NCBI GenBank assembly: GCA_030581615.1
Contig: JAKTTT010000034.1
Span: forward strand, 175,470-239,469
Reading direction: 5' to 3'
From: Alloascoidea africana
Lineage: Eukaryota > Ascomycota > Alloascoideomycetes > Alloascoideales > Alloascoideaceae
DNA length: 64,000 nt
Part shown: positions 24,094-34,507 of the stretch, in pieces
Position numbering within the stretch: the first letter of the stretch is position 1
How the letters are laid out: each line of letters begins with the position of its first letter
Position numbers and translations under genes: made by a program
The notes under the pieces: model-generated
Told to the model about the DNA's origin: nothing
The model's input: only the letters and a program-made list of their open reading frames with translations
The model's database searches: none

Positions 24094-27037
24094 CTAGGCG
24101 AGCTCGCCTAGTATCGATAGCAACTGGTTAACTCCTTCAGCAGTAACTCCTGCTGAAGTCGATTCTTTCTTTGCATAGGAAACGGTAATAGTGGGTTTTC
24201 CTACCGTTTTTGTAACAGTGTTGAAATAGTCAAACACTGGCTCATTAGAGGGATTGGCTCCACCAGCAACAAAAACCATACCAACCAAAGAAGGAGTACC
24301 GAGAGGTATAATCTCGTTAGTTGGCTGAGAGACAGGCGAAGATGTCGTCGACTTTGGTAATAGGTGAAACAAAGTTGGATTTAGCTTACCCTGGGTAAGC
24401 ATATTAAGGGCGCACTCCACGGCTTCCACACAGAGGTCAGTTTTTGGTTTGATCACAATCACATCATCAACAACAGAAGCATGAACATTTTGTTTCCCAA
24501 ACAGATCGTTGATATGGCTGATGCATTCGCCGGTTGCGATTTTGGCTCTCTCGGGATCTTCCGCTGTGGCGGTATAAAAACGAATTGAACAGTCCAAAGA
24601 CTCTACAAATGTGCCAGGAAGTCTCTCTGCGATGGATTCAATTGTTTTCAAAACTGATTCCTTCCAGGCTAGTTGATTTCCATCAACAATAGAAATCCAA
24701 AAATCCGACTCTGCAGGCTTCAAGTAGCCGCCGTTCTCTGCAATCAGCCCAAGATTGGGAATTCTACGGTATATCCTTTCCAGAGCTACCTTGCTCATGT
24801 AGCTTGTAATGTAAACGATGTTATCAGGATCAGCTACCAACTCTGATAAAATTGCAATCTTCCGCTCTTGGGAAATGTGTGTCGCCTTGGAAGAATTTGT
24901 GGTATAGTAGCGGCCACTAGAAGCCAGCACGGGGTTCGTGTCAAGATCCAGGAAGAAAACTTTTTTTGTTGGCACTCGAGAATCCTTGGCCTTTTGACTT
25001 ACCCCAAGGTAAGTCTTTCTGATCTCTAGTAGGTCAATCTTAGGAACGTTAACAGACTTTAATTGCTCCATCCAGGCATTGTCAATATTTGATAAGAACT
25101 CCGAAACCCAGTGCACTCCTGTGTGGGTAACAACATAGTTGTACAACGATTTCCATCTCTTTTGTTTCTGTTCCATTGACATTGTCAAAGCTAGACGGAA
25201 GGTCTCTGCCAACTGAAGCTTGTCCCAAGGGTTGATGAGCATTGCTCCATCCTCCAATACACCAGCAGAACCAGTAAACTCGGATAGAATCAACACTCCT
25301 TTCCTTTCCATAGCGCTGATGACATACTCATGGCATGTGAGGTTCATTCCTTCCCTCAAAGAAGTAGCGCAAAAGGCATCTGCTTCGCACATTAGAGCAA
25401 GGTATTGCTCAAAATCTATATCCTGGTGCAAAAACACAACTGGCTGACTGACTGCCAGGTTTTTTCCAAGACCATTAATGCGATCAACTATTTGCATAAC
25501 CTCACTCTGAAGTTCAGTGTCACGGCCCCCTTTATAACATACCTGAACAAGCACAGCTTTATCGACCCATTCGGGATACTTGTGCAAAAACTCTTCATAC
25601 GCAAGCAACTTGTTTTTGACTCCTCGAATAGAATCCAGTTTGTCCCTGGCAACAATAAGAGTCTTGTCTGGCCACCTTTCCCGTATCAAGTCTCTTAATT
25701 TGGTTACACCCTCTGTGACAATTTGAGCAGAAATGCTTGGAGGGTCAATTCCTAGAGCACAATTAACTACTTTTATGAGCCTTCCATCCGAAATCACCCC
25801 ATCAAGAGTAACATCAGTAGCCAAAAGTCGATTGCACGTTTGTAAAAAGTGTCGTGAATACTCTTCCGTTTGGAACCCTATACAGTTTGCACCCATCATG
25901 CCCTTCAGGAGTTTGGTTCTTGTGGCGAAACAGCGGAAAACTTCGCTTGAAGGGAAGGATACATGCAAGAAGAAACCAATTTTGGCATTGGGTAGCTTTT
26001 CTCGAACCATTCCTGGGACAAGAAGCAAGTGGTAATCGTGAATCCAAATAACATCTCCTTCTTTGTATACTTCAACCACTTTCTTTGCAAAATCTTCATT
26101 CAGTGTTTTGTAGTACTCCCAAGAATGATCTTCGTAAGCTTTTGCCTTTGGATTATCGGGTATCTGATAGTGGAAAGACGGCCATAAAATCTGTTTGCAG
26201 TAATGCATGTAATGCCCGTCAAAAGTAGTATCACTGGAGAGAACAGCCTCGCAATTGTGCTCGGTTTTTAGCTTGTCAACAATCGCAGTTTTCGTTTCGG
26301 AAGGAAGCGCCTCTGTAGGCATTCCAACGGTTCCAACCCATGTGAATTCGCTCTTGTTGATCGTATTGTTCTGTAGTGCTCGGGCAACAGCATTTCTCAA
26401 CGCACCATTTCCTTTGTGAAACTTGACGAGCTCCCATGGGGCGCTGGAAAATAATTCCTCGGTTGTGGGTTTAACGGACCCCTTTCTGGGTCTCGTTGAG
26501 CGGCCATCACGACGGGTGTTTTGCACAGAGACTGAGGGTAGATAAAGTTCAAGAGCACTTCGCTCATCCACAATGCTTTTTTGGGGCAATGAAGCCTGGG
26601 CTTTGGGTACGGGTTGGATAATTTGGCGAAGAGAAGAATTGACAATCTTGGCTCCGGGAATTGTCCGTTTCGCAGCAAAATAGCCTCCAGCCTGGGAACT
26701 TCGTTGAGGGAAAGGGGATATTGGGGGAGTGGAAACAGGTGATGACAAGTTCGACACAGGCTGGAGTATAGAGCTCACCATCGGGATGGCTGCAGTTGGA
26801 GTCGAAACAGAGCTGGGCGTAATCCAGTCCAGAGCCCGTTTCTCCTCTGAAGCGACATCAGGAATTGGTTTATTGGCAGCATTGAGGCTGGTTGATAAGT
26901 TCCTTTGGCGATCATCTTGGATTTGGAAGTTAACGGTGTAGGGCAAGAATCTAGAGGGTTGTGATTAATACTCGAATAAAGACTTTCTTTAGGGTCTCAG
27001 AGAGAACTACTTACAAAGAGACGACTATGACACCCAT
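24094..27037 (-). CDS. Trehalose-6-phosphate synthase/phosphatase complex regulatory subunit (Tsl1/Tps3-like)
   Basis: Protein of 959 residues with an N-terminal GT20 (Tps1-like) domain (about 175-640) and a C-terminal phosphatase-like domain (about 690-880). Two exons: 27037-27015 (MGVIVVSL) and 26950-24094; the join gives VVSLFLPYTVNF, the usual start of Tps2/Tsl1 proteins. The GT20 fold motifs LWPSFHY, WIHDYHLLLVPGM and SLREGMNL are present, but the substrate-site stretch reads RDKLDSIRG instead of DRLDYIKG. The phosphatase motif DYDGTL is replaced by DLDTNP and the second GDDxxDE motif by GGANPSNE, so both activities are probably lost. That points to a structural/regulatory subunit of the trehalose complex rather than Tps1 or Tps2. 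The N-terminal 100 residues are Pro/Ser-rich. The intron is 64 bases. Confidence 0.87.
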
Positions 27038-27372
27038 GTTTGTAGACTTGATCTAAACACTTTCGGATTCAGCTTGGGGTGGATGGGAAGAAGGTTCAAC
27101 AGGTGGTGGTGGTAGTAATCATGCCTTCCCACTCTTGCCTTTTCGGTCCCGGGAACGCACAAGCACGTTGTACAAAAGAGATCTTCCGCAAAGAAAGAAC
27201 CCAGTACAGAATAGCCATGTGAGATCAACGTGTTGGTTTGTATTAATTAGCAGACAATAAATACAATGACTGCGATCGAACGCCTTCTGATTCTCAACAA
27301 TTGTGCCAGCAGTTGAAGGACAGGAGGACCAAAGAACTTAACTGAAAATGACAATGAAGGGTTATTCACATA

Positions 27373-28603
27373 TTAATAGTAAATGGACCTTGTCCGGTGG
27401 CATTGAATGTTCCCGGCTCTCCCCGCCAGTTGCAATGCCTTCGCAGTGTCCCAGAGGTGAAAATCTATTACAATAGAATTCACCTTTAGTACCGACTTTT
27501 CCTCAGAAATCATCTTCATGATCGACTCTCTTATAATTTCAACGCTCCAAATACTCGCTGATCGGATTTCAACCTCCCTCGGATCTCCGTTTTCAATGAT
27601 TTTTCGGTCATTCAACGCCTTTACCAGTTCTTCCGAATACTTAATGCAACCAATTTTGCATAGTATTTGGGGTACTCGGTAGTCGGCAAACATTGTGACA
27701 CTGTCGATATCTTTAAACTCTCCATAAAGTTGCCCTTGGAAACAACCCCACAGATCTGCTACCAAGATTTGGACCCTTTTGTAAAGTTTGACTGTTTCCT
27801 ACAAGGTCAGATATGAACACTATCATTTAAAAAGCAGTTAAAAAAAAATTCTCACTTTTTTCCCCTTTGTAGTTTGAACTGTCACGAAAATTAGGGAAAT
27901 GCTTGGTCAACAGTTGAATTAGATTTACTGCTGATTTATCGCACAGCTTGATGATATCAGAAAACTGGTTTGTATTGAAAACTTGCTTCATGACTAGTCC
28001 AGCCTCTTTCAGCACTTCATAGCGCTCTTTGATCATAGGAACTTCTTCTTCTGTTTCTGATCTGAATATATTTTTAAGGAGATCCAAATTGAACCGATCA
28101 GAATCCATCCATAAGAATGGGTTTGTGATGTCAATTCCTTCATCAATTGCCCTTCTAATAGCTGCTATCAAGCTCCAATATCCAGTATAAAGCTGGCCAT
28201 CGTATTTGACTGAAAATCGCCTCAGTTTTACATCTGCAACTCCGTTGTCGTCAAGATCATAATCACTCCAAAAGCTAAAGTTTAACAAATCGATGAGGAA
28301 CACCCAGTTGACAAGCCATTCGTTTAAAGAACTGCTCTCAATTGTCCCATCTTTGCTAAATTTGGGTGAATAGTTTAGTTTATTAGAGCTCCATTCGGCC
28401 AAATAGAGATAATTCTGTTTGACGAAATTCGATTGGAATTTCTCGCGTCCATTTGACTTTTTTTTCATTGCTTCATAGATGGAAACAGCGGCTTCGTTAC
28501 AGCCATCCAAATCCACCGTCACATGGTCAGCATTGTCAATTACGTATTTGACGGTAGAAAGAATTGAGTGTGTATCTTTGCTTTCAATCGGATCCACAAC
28601 CAT
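27373..28603 (-). CDS. QNG1: Queuosine 5'-phosphate N-glycosylase (queuosine salvage, DUF2419)
   Basis: Protein of 388 residues in the Qng1/DUF2419 family, which releases queuine from queuosine 5'-phosphate so it can be reused for tRNA wobble modification. Two exons: 28603-27856 and 27791-27373. The 64-base intron has an acceptor at AAACAG; an earlier TAG would shift the frame. Family landmarks are NYLYLAEWSSNKLNYSP, FLIDLLNFSFWSD, YTGYWSLIAAIRRA, YKRVQILVADLWGCF, MFADYRVPQ and EVEIRSASIW, in the order and spacing of the human protein. The reading is full length. S. cerevisiae lacks both queuosine and this gene, so its presence implies a queuine economy in this organism. It is divergent from the distant WOPR gene across 4.3 kb. 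Confidence 0.93.
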
Positions 28604-31600
28604 TTTCTGTTTGTTCTATCTATCAACCTTGGCTGGTTTTAGTGTTCCTCAGGCACTTTCAGTTTTTCCTCACTTTTTCTCTTCACCATGTATTACATCC
28701 GTACATACTAGCCAGGACATTATCTTTTGGGCTTGCTGAGAAATCTATCCACCAGTTTCCCTGGTTCTCTTGATGAAAGGGTCGGTATTATAGTGGAAAA
28801 GAGCAATCAATTTTGAAAGTAATTGATTGATGTGGACAAGGTGTTTTGCTTTAAATGGCATCATCAAGTTTAGCTTCTGTGCTTGTCATCTTACAAATTT
28901 ATATGGCTTATTTGGAATGCTCTTGACACACTGAGCTTTGCAAAACTGACAACTGTCGTTTATGAGTTGTATAGGCGGCTTGAATCTTTTTGCTTCATTT
29001 TTTTTTTTGTTTTTTCGAATAGTAGACTCGTAAGTGTTTTGTAAAATATTTCAAACGGTCAGTAGCACAACATTCTGCTTGGTTTCATCTCTTAAAAAGG
29101 AATCTGGATAAACAAGAAGCTATAAGTGTCTTTTAAAAAACAAATAAACTGGTGTTTGGTTTCCAATTGTTGTGTATTTTCTATTTAAGATCTCTGCATT
29201 TCTCAATTTCGTGGGATTTCTGGTAGGAGAAAAGTTGGAAATAGAAAATGGCGGGTATGTAACTAAAAAAAAATCTGGTCTCGGATCCTTACAGAGCTAT
29301 GATTATTCTATTGGGTTTTGAATGGGAAAATTTTCCGAGACTATGTACTTTGTTAATACATTCAGTTAAGGAAAACGTTTCAAACAGAAATTTCAACAGC
29401 GATCAGCCATAAAAGATGATCGAGTCCAGAATAAATGGATGCCAGAGTTTATGGTATGAGTATAAAAAAGTAATGATTTCAATCAGAAGAAAGAAATAGA
29501 CGTAATATAATTGATTGTAATCTTGAAGCTTTTTGATATTTTTTTTACTTTCTCTAGATTCCTCCAACTTAATTCAACCCAATTATGCACCAAAAGAATA
29601 TCGAGTCGTACCAATTCTCATTGTTGATTGCACCTGTGTGTAGTTTTAAATGGCTCATTCAACAGAAAGTGCATGCAATTGACCTGGACTTTATGCGATT
29701 GATATTTTGACGTTTTTTTTTTTTTTCTTTCAGTTTTGTCTAATAATACAGATTGAACCAGTAATAAACATGAACGATTTATTACGAGACAATTACGTTC
29801 CTGCTGCTTGTCGAATCATTTGCATTTCAATTCCTATTCAATTTTTTGAGAGTTGTAAATCTCCAGTAGCGCATTCAGGGGAAAGCCAGAAACAAAAAAA
29901 GCTTGATTAATAACTGCTCTTCAATTCGAAATAAGAAATTTTTCAAAATTTTTGATTTCAAGTTGACAGGTTTAAAGAATTACTAAAGAGAAAAGCTTTG
30001 TCCCTAGCATTACAATAGTTTTCTATTTGCCAGAACTTCTTGGAACTGCTACTGTCAAAGCCATCAGTACAAGAATCTCCAAGTTGGGGTGTGTATAACT
30101 CTGCCAAAAACTTGAAATCTGTTTGGATACTTGCGTGGCATAATCCAGGGTCCAAAAAAAAAGAGGAACCTGTAAGTGTATTTTGCCTCTCGTCTGAAGC
30201 AAAGAAGATAATTACATGTGTAAAAACAGCGGGAAAATTAGGGTCGTTAGTTTCCCCGGCTGAAACATTCTTCTTTAGGATGGTCCAGCCGATACGGTTT
30301 GAAAAAGCCTTAAATCTTGAGATAATTAGGAGGAAACGGCATTTAAACACAGCCTCGTCAAAAGCAGGATATAAACGGGTAAGAACTCCCCTCCGACTGG
30401 AGCATATAAATGCTGTTCCTATAAATACGTGTGCCACACAATTTGAAACCTATTGCTTTTGTGAAGAATATTATAGAACTGGGTCTGGTTTTGAAAAAAA
30501 AACAAGGCACAGATTTCTTTGGGAATGATTATCTTTGTTGGACATGGATCAGCGACTCTGTGCTTGTATTGCAGTAGATAAATTAAGGAAGAACATATTG
30601 ATCCTTGATCAAACAGATTTAAGTAGCACTTGGTCTTTTATCCTCATCCCCTTCGATAACTAAGATTGCAAATATCCCTGTTAAAAGAAGAAAGTTTGTT
30701 CTTCTTTTGTTCTTGCGATAAGTCCTATACATAGTTTGTATTGTCTCCACCGAGCAAACTTTTTGATGCTGGACTAGCTCGACAAAGGGGGTTTAACAGA
30801 AGATGAGGAAATAATAATGGAATTATTGTGATTTCTGATTTTTCATGTTTTTGAATTGGCAGATACGAGAGAAAATTCTCACAAGAAACTGAGAAGCGCG
30901 TGAGGCTTTTATGTCATGAAATATTGATCCATGATATAGCGTCACAGAGAGAACGCCGTTCAATACAAAGTCGCTAGTTTTCCAATTTTAATGGATACAC
31001 AGATACGGAGAGTGTAGAAAAATCTGTTTTGCTAGTGTAGAAATGGAAAAGTTCTTCAACGAAATTAAGCTTTAAGATTTTTTACTCCTTTCAAAATGAT
31101 GATAGATTTTAGTTATTTTAAATGGTAAACTCCGTAGTATGAATCAGAGATGTATCTGCTTTGCATGGAAACAAGAAGGAGGTGGCGAATCAATCCAGGA
31201 GGCTAAGGCAACCAACCCAACTAATAGTAGAATAATCAAGTTTGGAACTCTCAGTTAAGCATAAATAGTTGGGTTACAAACTTTGGGGGAAGTTTGGGAA
31301 TCGAAACTCTCCAGATGGACTGAAAACGAAAATAAAATGAAAACAAGTGAGTGTCTCAGACTAAGAACGAGTATATAGGATGATCACTTTGGAAAGCCGG
31401 GGCTAATGCACAGAGATATCTGACTGCCTTAATTAGTGGAGCATCAACAATTTTTCTACACCATTTGGCGAAAAAAAAAAAAAGAAAACTTAAATTCGCT
31501 TTGTCTCAACAAAAACTAGATCGTGGAATCTTTACCAGAAGGAAAGCCAGGAACCCACTTTTGTCTTTAGACTAGTTAAAATGTTTGCTTCTATTTTCTT

Positions 31601-32286
31601 TTCGTTTCTTTTCCTGATTGATTATGATTATGCCTATTGCGGACAGACCAAACTAGTGAAATTTGTGAGGAGAATCATCAAATTTTGGTTCTTTGCTTGT
31701 TAATTTCTTGAACCTTGTGGTGGCAGAGACAGCCACTATCAGAGGCAAGAGGAACCAAAGTGCAAGGAATAGGTGAACATTCCAAGTTTGATTATCTATT
31801 ATTTTTAGAAGCACATAGAGATCCGGACTAGTAAATTGGTAACGCAGAAGAGACAAGTGTTGAAGAAGAGTTCCTCCTCGTCAAACTCATTACTTGGGCG
31901 GTGAGCAGCTTATCAAGAGTTAACAAGGATGAAGTGAATGGTTCACTGAACTTATTATAATGCTCCATAGCTCCAACGCTCTCGATAGAGACATATACAT
32001 AGCAGCTACACAGGTTCTTTCTTCTAGAAGCACGGCGTGTTCGGCAATGCACAAGTATATACGAAAACGCACGCGGTTGGATTTGTTCTTCGCTCGTATA
32101 GTTTCTTTTGGGAAAGAGTGGGAGTGAACGTGGTTGTCTCATATTGGCAGGTATGTTTGCGGTATGATAATCACATGTATGGTGGATCTGCGGGCGTATG
32201 GCACTGGCGGGTGGATTTTTGTAGGTGCTGGTGCTGGTGCTGGCGGCTCGCCGTCTGGCGATCGCCGCCACGGGTGCCCAGACCAG

Positions 32287-32367
32287 CCCGTGGAGGCTGT
32301 GGAGTCCGTGGAGCCCGTGGATCCTGAGGATCCTGAGGAGCCCGTGGAGCCCGTGGAGGCCGTCTAG
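32287..32367. repeat. 9-bp imperfect minisatellite
   Basis: Nine consecutive 9-base units resembling CCCGTGGAG, with variants such as CCTGAGGAT. In the plus strand they encode the acidic end of a 77-codon frame (VEAVESVEPVDPEDPEEP...) that stops exactly at the last unit. They lie about 520 bases before the WOPR start, possibly in its leader. Confidence 0.85.
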
Positions 32368-32670
32368 CAGCTGGGGATTGTCCACTTGGTGGTGGTTGCA
32401 GCGATTCAACTGGACAGCGCCATTGTGCCCAATCAAGCTGCGGCATTGCATTGCAGCGGCGCCAAGCTCCAGCTGCGCGTGGACGGAACGGGCAACCGCG
32501 CAGAAAATAAACCCTGGAGAGCTTTTAAGTTACGAGTAGAGTTAAGCCTCAAATTAAGGTTAACTTAATTCCTCCGCGTGCGTATTCCTGCTGTGCACGT
32601 CCCGGACTCGGTCCTAATCTTCCTCACTGTTGAAACGAGTCCAGTCGAATTAATTGTGTCTCCTATTTCG

Positions 32671-32855
32671 CTGGCTCTCCTTTTCTTTTCCTTTCCTCTC
32701 TCACACCCATTCCTTTCCTTTCCTTTCCTCTCTTCTCTTCTATCCCCTACTCCTGTCCTGTGCTTTCCCCCGTTCTTGTCTGGAGTATTCCGCGGCCCCA
32801 GCCAGTGTTTGACCCTCTGCATCGTACTCACCCCAAAAGAGAGAGAGAGAGAGAG
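32671..32855. promoter_or_regulatory. Polypyrimidine tract and GA repeat before the WOPR start
   Basis: A C/T-only stretch containing repeated TTTCC units is followed by a run of eight GA dinucleotides (about 32839-32855), ending 32 bases before the WOPR start codon. Such tracts are common in fungal promoters and leaders; which of the two it is here cannot be decided from sequence. Confidence 0.45.
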
Positions 32856-32880
32856 GTGGATCCATTATTCTTTTTTCTTC

Positions 32881-32898
32881 ATGGAACATGTTATATAA
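32881..32898 (+). promoter_or_regulatory. Overlapping 5-codon uORF (MEHVI) at the WOPR start
   Basis: An ATG at 32881 opens a frame of five codons that stops at 32898, overlapping the ATG at 32888 in another frame. Both ATGs have A or T at -3 contexts that allow use. If transcribed, ribosomes starting here would pass the first WOPR ATG and could resume at the in-frame ATG at 32918. Confidence 0.45.
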
Positions 32899-34507
32899 CT
32901 CGACAGGAACCCTCAACATGGAAACATACTTCGGCCACATACGGACTCCTCTGGATGCGATAGTGCTCTTTGAAGCCTCCAGATTCGGCATGCTCCCTCG
33001 CATCCAGCGACGGCTCTCAGAAAAAGAGCGTGCCGGAATAAGGTCTGGATCAGTGTTTGTGTGGGACGAACGTGAGGCTGGGATGAGAAGATGGACCGAC
33101 GGCAAGTCCTGGAGTGCTTCGCGAGTCAGTGGCAGCTTTCTCACCTATCGGGAGATGGAAGGTCGCCGCCCTGATCAAGAGTCGGGAGTGATTTCATTAG
33201 CAGCAAGCAATCTTCAGCGCGGCCCAGGCTATAACCATAACCAAGCAAATGCAAATGCAACTGCAAATAGAGAACTTATTCCAGTGTTATCAGACTCCCC
33301 CAGTAACGAGGGCTATAGATACAAGTCCAACGGCCTGATCAAGCAGTCCTTTTCCATCACAACCACCACGGGGCTGAAACTTCATCTGATTGCCTACTTT
33401 TCCCGCGCTCACGTTGCGCAGAACTGTTTGCTGAGCCCGACCAGAGATCCCCAGCTTTCCAGTATTGTAATCCCGAAAGGAATGTATCCAGAGTCCTCGG
33501 TTTTGTTGGAAAACTATTCAGAATCTCGCACACCACCGACCCACATTTCGGCAACTATTCCGTCTCATCCGTCTGTTCTTGGAAGATTTCCTTCATTTCC
33601 AGCCTCTGTCCCGGTGGTGGGATATTCCTCACAACCGCTCGCATTTCCCCAACATCACCCCTATGCTCCATCGCTTGAAGTGATGAACCCCCAGATATAT
33701 GAACAGTGGCTTCAACAACAACAACAGCAACAGCAACAGCAACAGCATCAAGAGCAGCGGCGGCAGACGAAACAGGAGTCAGTAGGAACACCTCGACAGC
33801 AGCATTATTTGCAGGCCGCTCCTTCCTACCTGCCAGTTTTTCAACCTCAATACACTACCACACCTTCTGGTCTAAAGCAGGAGTCTCCTGGCATAGGTAC
33901 CCAGCCCTCTCTGTATTCCCAACAGTCTACACAGTATGCTCAACTGCCCATTCAACCGTTTCCTCCGATCCCTCAGCAGATACCCCTTCCAATGCATCCA
34001 GTCTCACAAGCCTTTGCCATTCCTACCACCGCCACCACCACCATCACAGCCCCCTCAAAGTCTCCTTATATACCATCTTCCGGAACTCAAATCAAAATAC
34101 ACAGTCAAAGCACAGAATTAAGCCCGAAATCAACATCTTTACCATTAAAATCCGCTACCCCAAGCCCGAAAGAAAAGCATAAAGCATCGCCTCTAGAAAA
34201 TCCACAACCGCCAAAACAACAGCGGTTAGATCTTTTATCAAAGAAATCCGAATATGGAATAGAATCGGCTGTCCCACTGGGCAAGCTTGTGGAAACGAAA
34301 AGACATGAAAGTGCCAATGACAGCATCAATGGCACAAGAAATAAAGATAGTAATAGTAATAGCCAACCACGGCCAAAGCCAATGCTTCCAAGAATATCAA
34401 ATCTGACAAATTCCTTTAACGCGCCTGAATTTCAAAGTTTTAGTCTTGTCCATGCAAAAGAAGACAAGAGAGCTTTGGATGTACTGAACAAAGAGTATTC
34501 TCTTTAA
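32888..34507 (+). CDS. WOPR-domain transcription factor (Wor1/Ryp1/Gti1 family)
   Basis: Single-exon protein of 539 residues (529 if the ATG at 32918 is used). The bipartite WOPR DNA-binding domain is at the N-terminus. The first half (about 11-92) includes ETYFGHIRTPLDAIVLFEA, SVFVWDE and the signature RWTDGKSWSASRVSGSFL. The second half (about 143-175) includes YKSNGLIKQSFSI and LHLIAYFS, after a 50-residue variable linker. The rest is low-complexity: a run of 11 glutamines (CAA/CAG mixed, 33713-33745), then Pro/Ser/Thr-rich. Family members are master switches of cell type, dimorphism or virulence in fungi and often autoregulate. The gene sits alone in about 12 kb, as WOR1 does in Candida. 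The target genes here are unknown. Confidence 0.93.
   Translation: MLYNSTGTLNMETYFGHIRTPLDAIVLFEASRFGMLPRIQRRLSEKERAGIRSGSVFVWDEREAGMRRWTDGKSWSASRVSGSFLTYREMEGRRPDQESGVISLAASNLQRGPGYNHNQANANATANRELIPVLSDSPSNEGYRYKSNGLIKQSFSITTTTGLKLHLIAYFSRAHVAQNCLLSPTRDPQLSSIVIPKGMYPESSVLLENYSESRTPPTHISATIPSHPSVLGRFPSFPASVPVVGYSSQPLAFPQHHPYAPSLEVMNPQIYEQWLQQQQQQQQQQQHQEQRRQTKQESVGTPRQQHYLQAAPSYLPVFQPQYTTTPSGLKQESPGIGTQPSLYSQQSTQYAQLPIQPFPPIPQQIPLPMHPVSQAFAIPTTATTTITAPSKSPYIPSSGTQIKIHSQSTELSPKSTSLPLKSATPSPKEKHKASPLENPQPPKQQRLDLLSKKSEYGIESAVPLGKLVETKRHESANDSINGTRNKDSNSNSQPRPKPMLPRISNLTNSFNAPEFQSFSLVHAKEDKRALDVLNKEYSL

Larger units (their letters stand above)
28604..32880. other. Long gene-poor region upstream of the WOPR gene
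   Basis: About 4.3 kb separate the QNG1 start and the WOPR start. Most is A/T-rich with homopolymer runs. Overlapping open frames on both strands near 29958-30528 (160 codons each) have no recognisable similarity. From about 32030 to 32520 base composition becomes strongly GC-rich, with a minus-strand frame of 207 codons and repeat-encoded plus-strand frames. I see no exon chain that reads as a known protein. The extent fits a large regulatory region plus a long leader. Confidence 0.5.

Noticed and set aside
26941-26950. Start of the trehalose-complex protein at codon 26946
   Set aside because: That codon is TTG; a 23-base upstream exon with ATG at 27037 gives the conserved N-terminus. The same reasoning moved the starts of SIN3, TOP1, THADA/Trm732, the J-protein, APT1 and the thioredoxin-like protein.
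29958-30528. Overlapping 160-codon frames on both strands
   Set aside because: No recognisable family, no splice-joined extension and composition like random A/T-rich DNA; two strands open over the same stretch suggests chance.
31828-32451. 207-codon minus-strand frame with repeating LHGLHGL
   Set aside because: The repetitive Leu/His/Gly part is simply the reverse of the 9-bp minisatellite; the remainder matches nothing.
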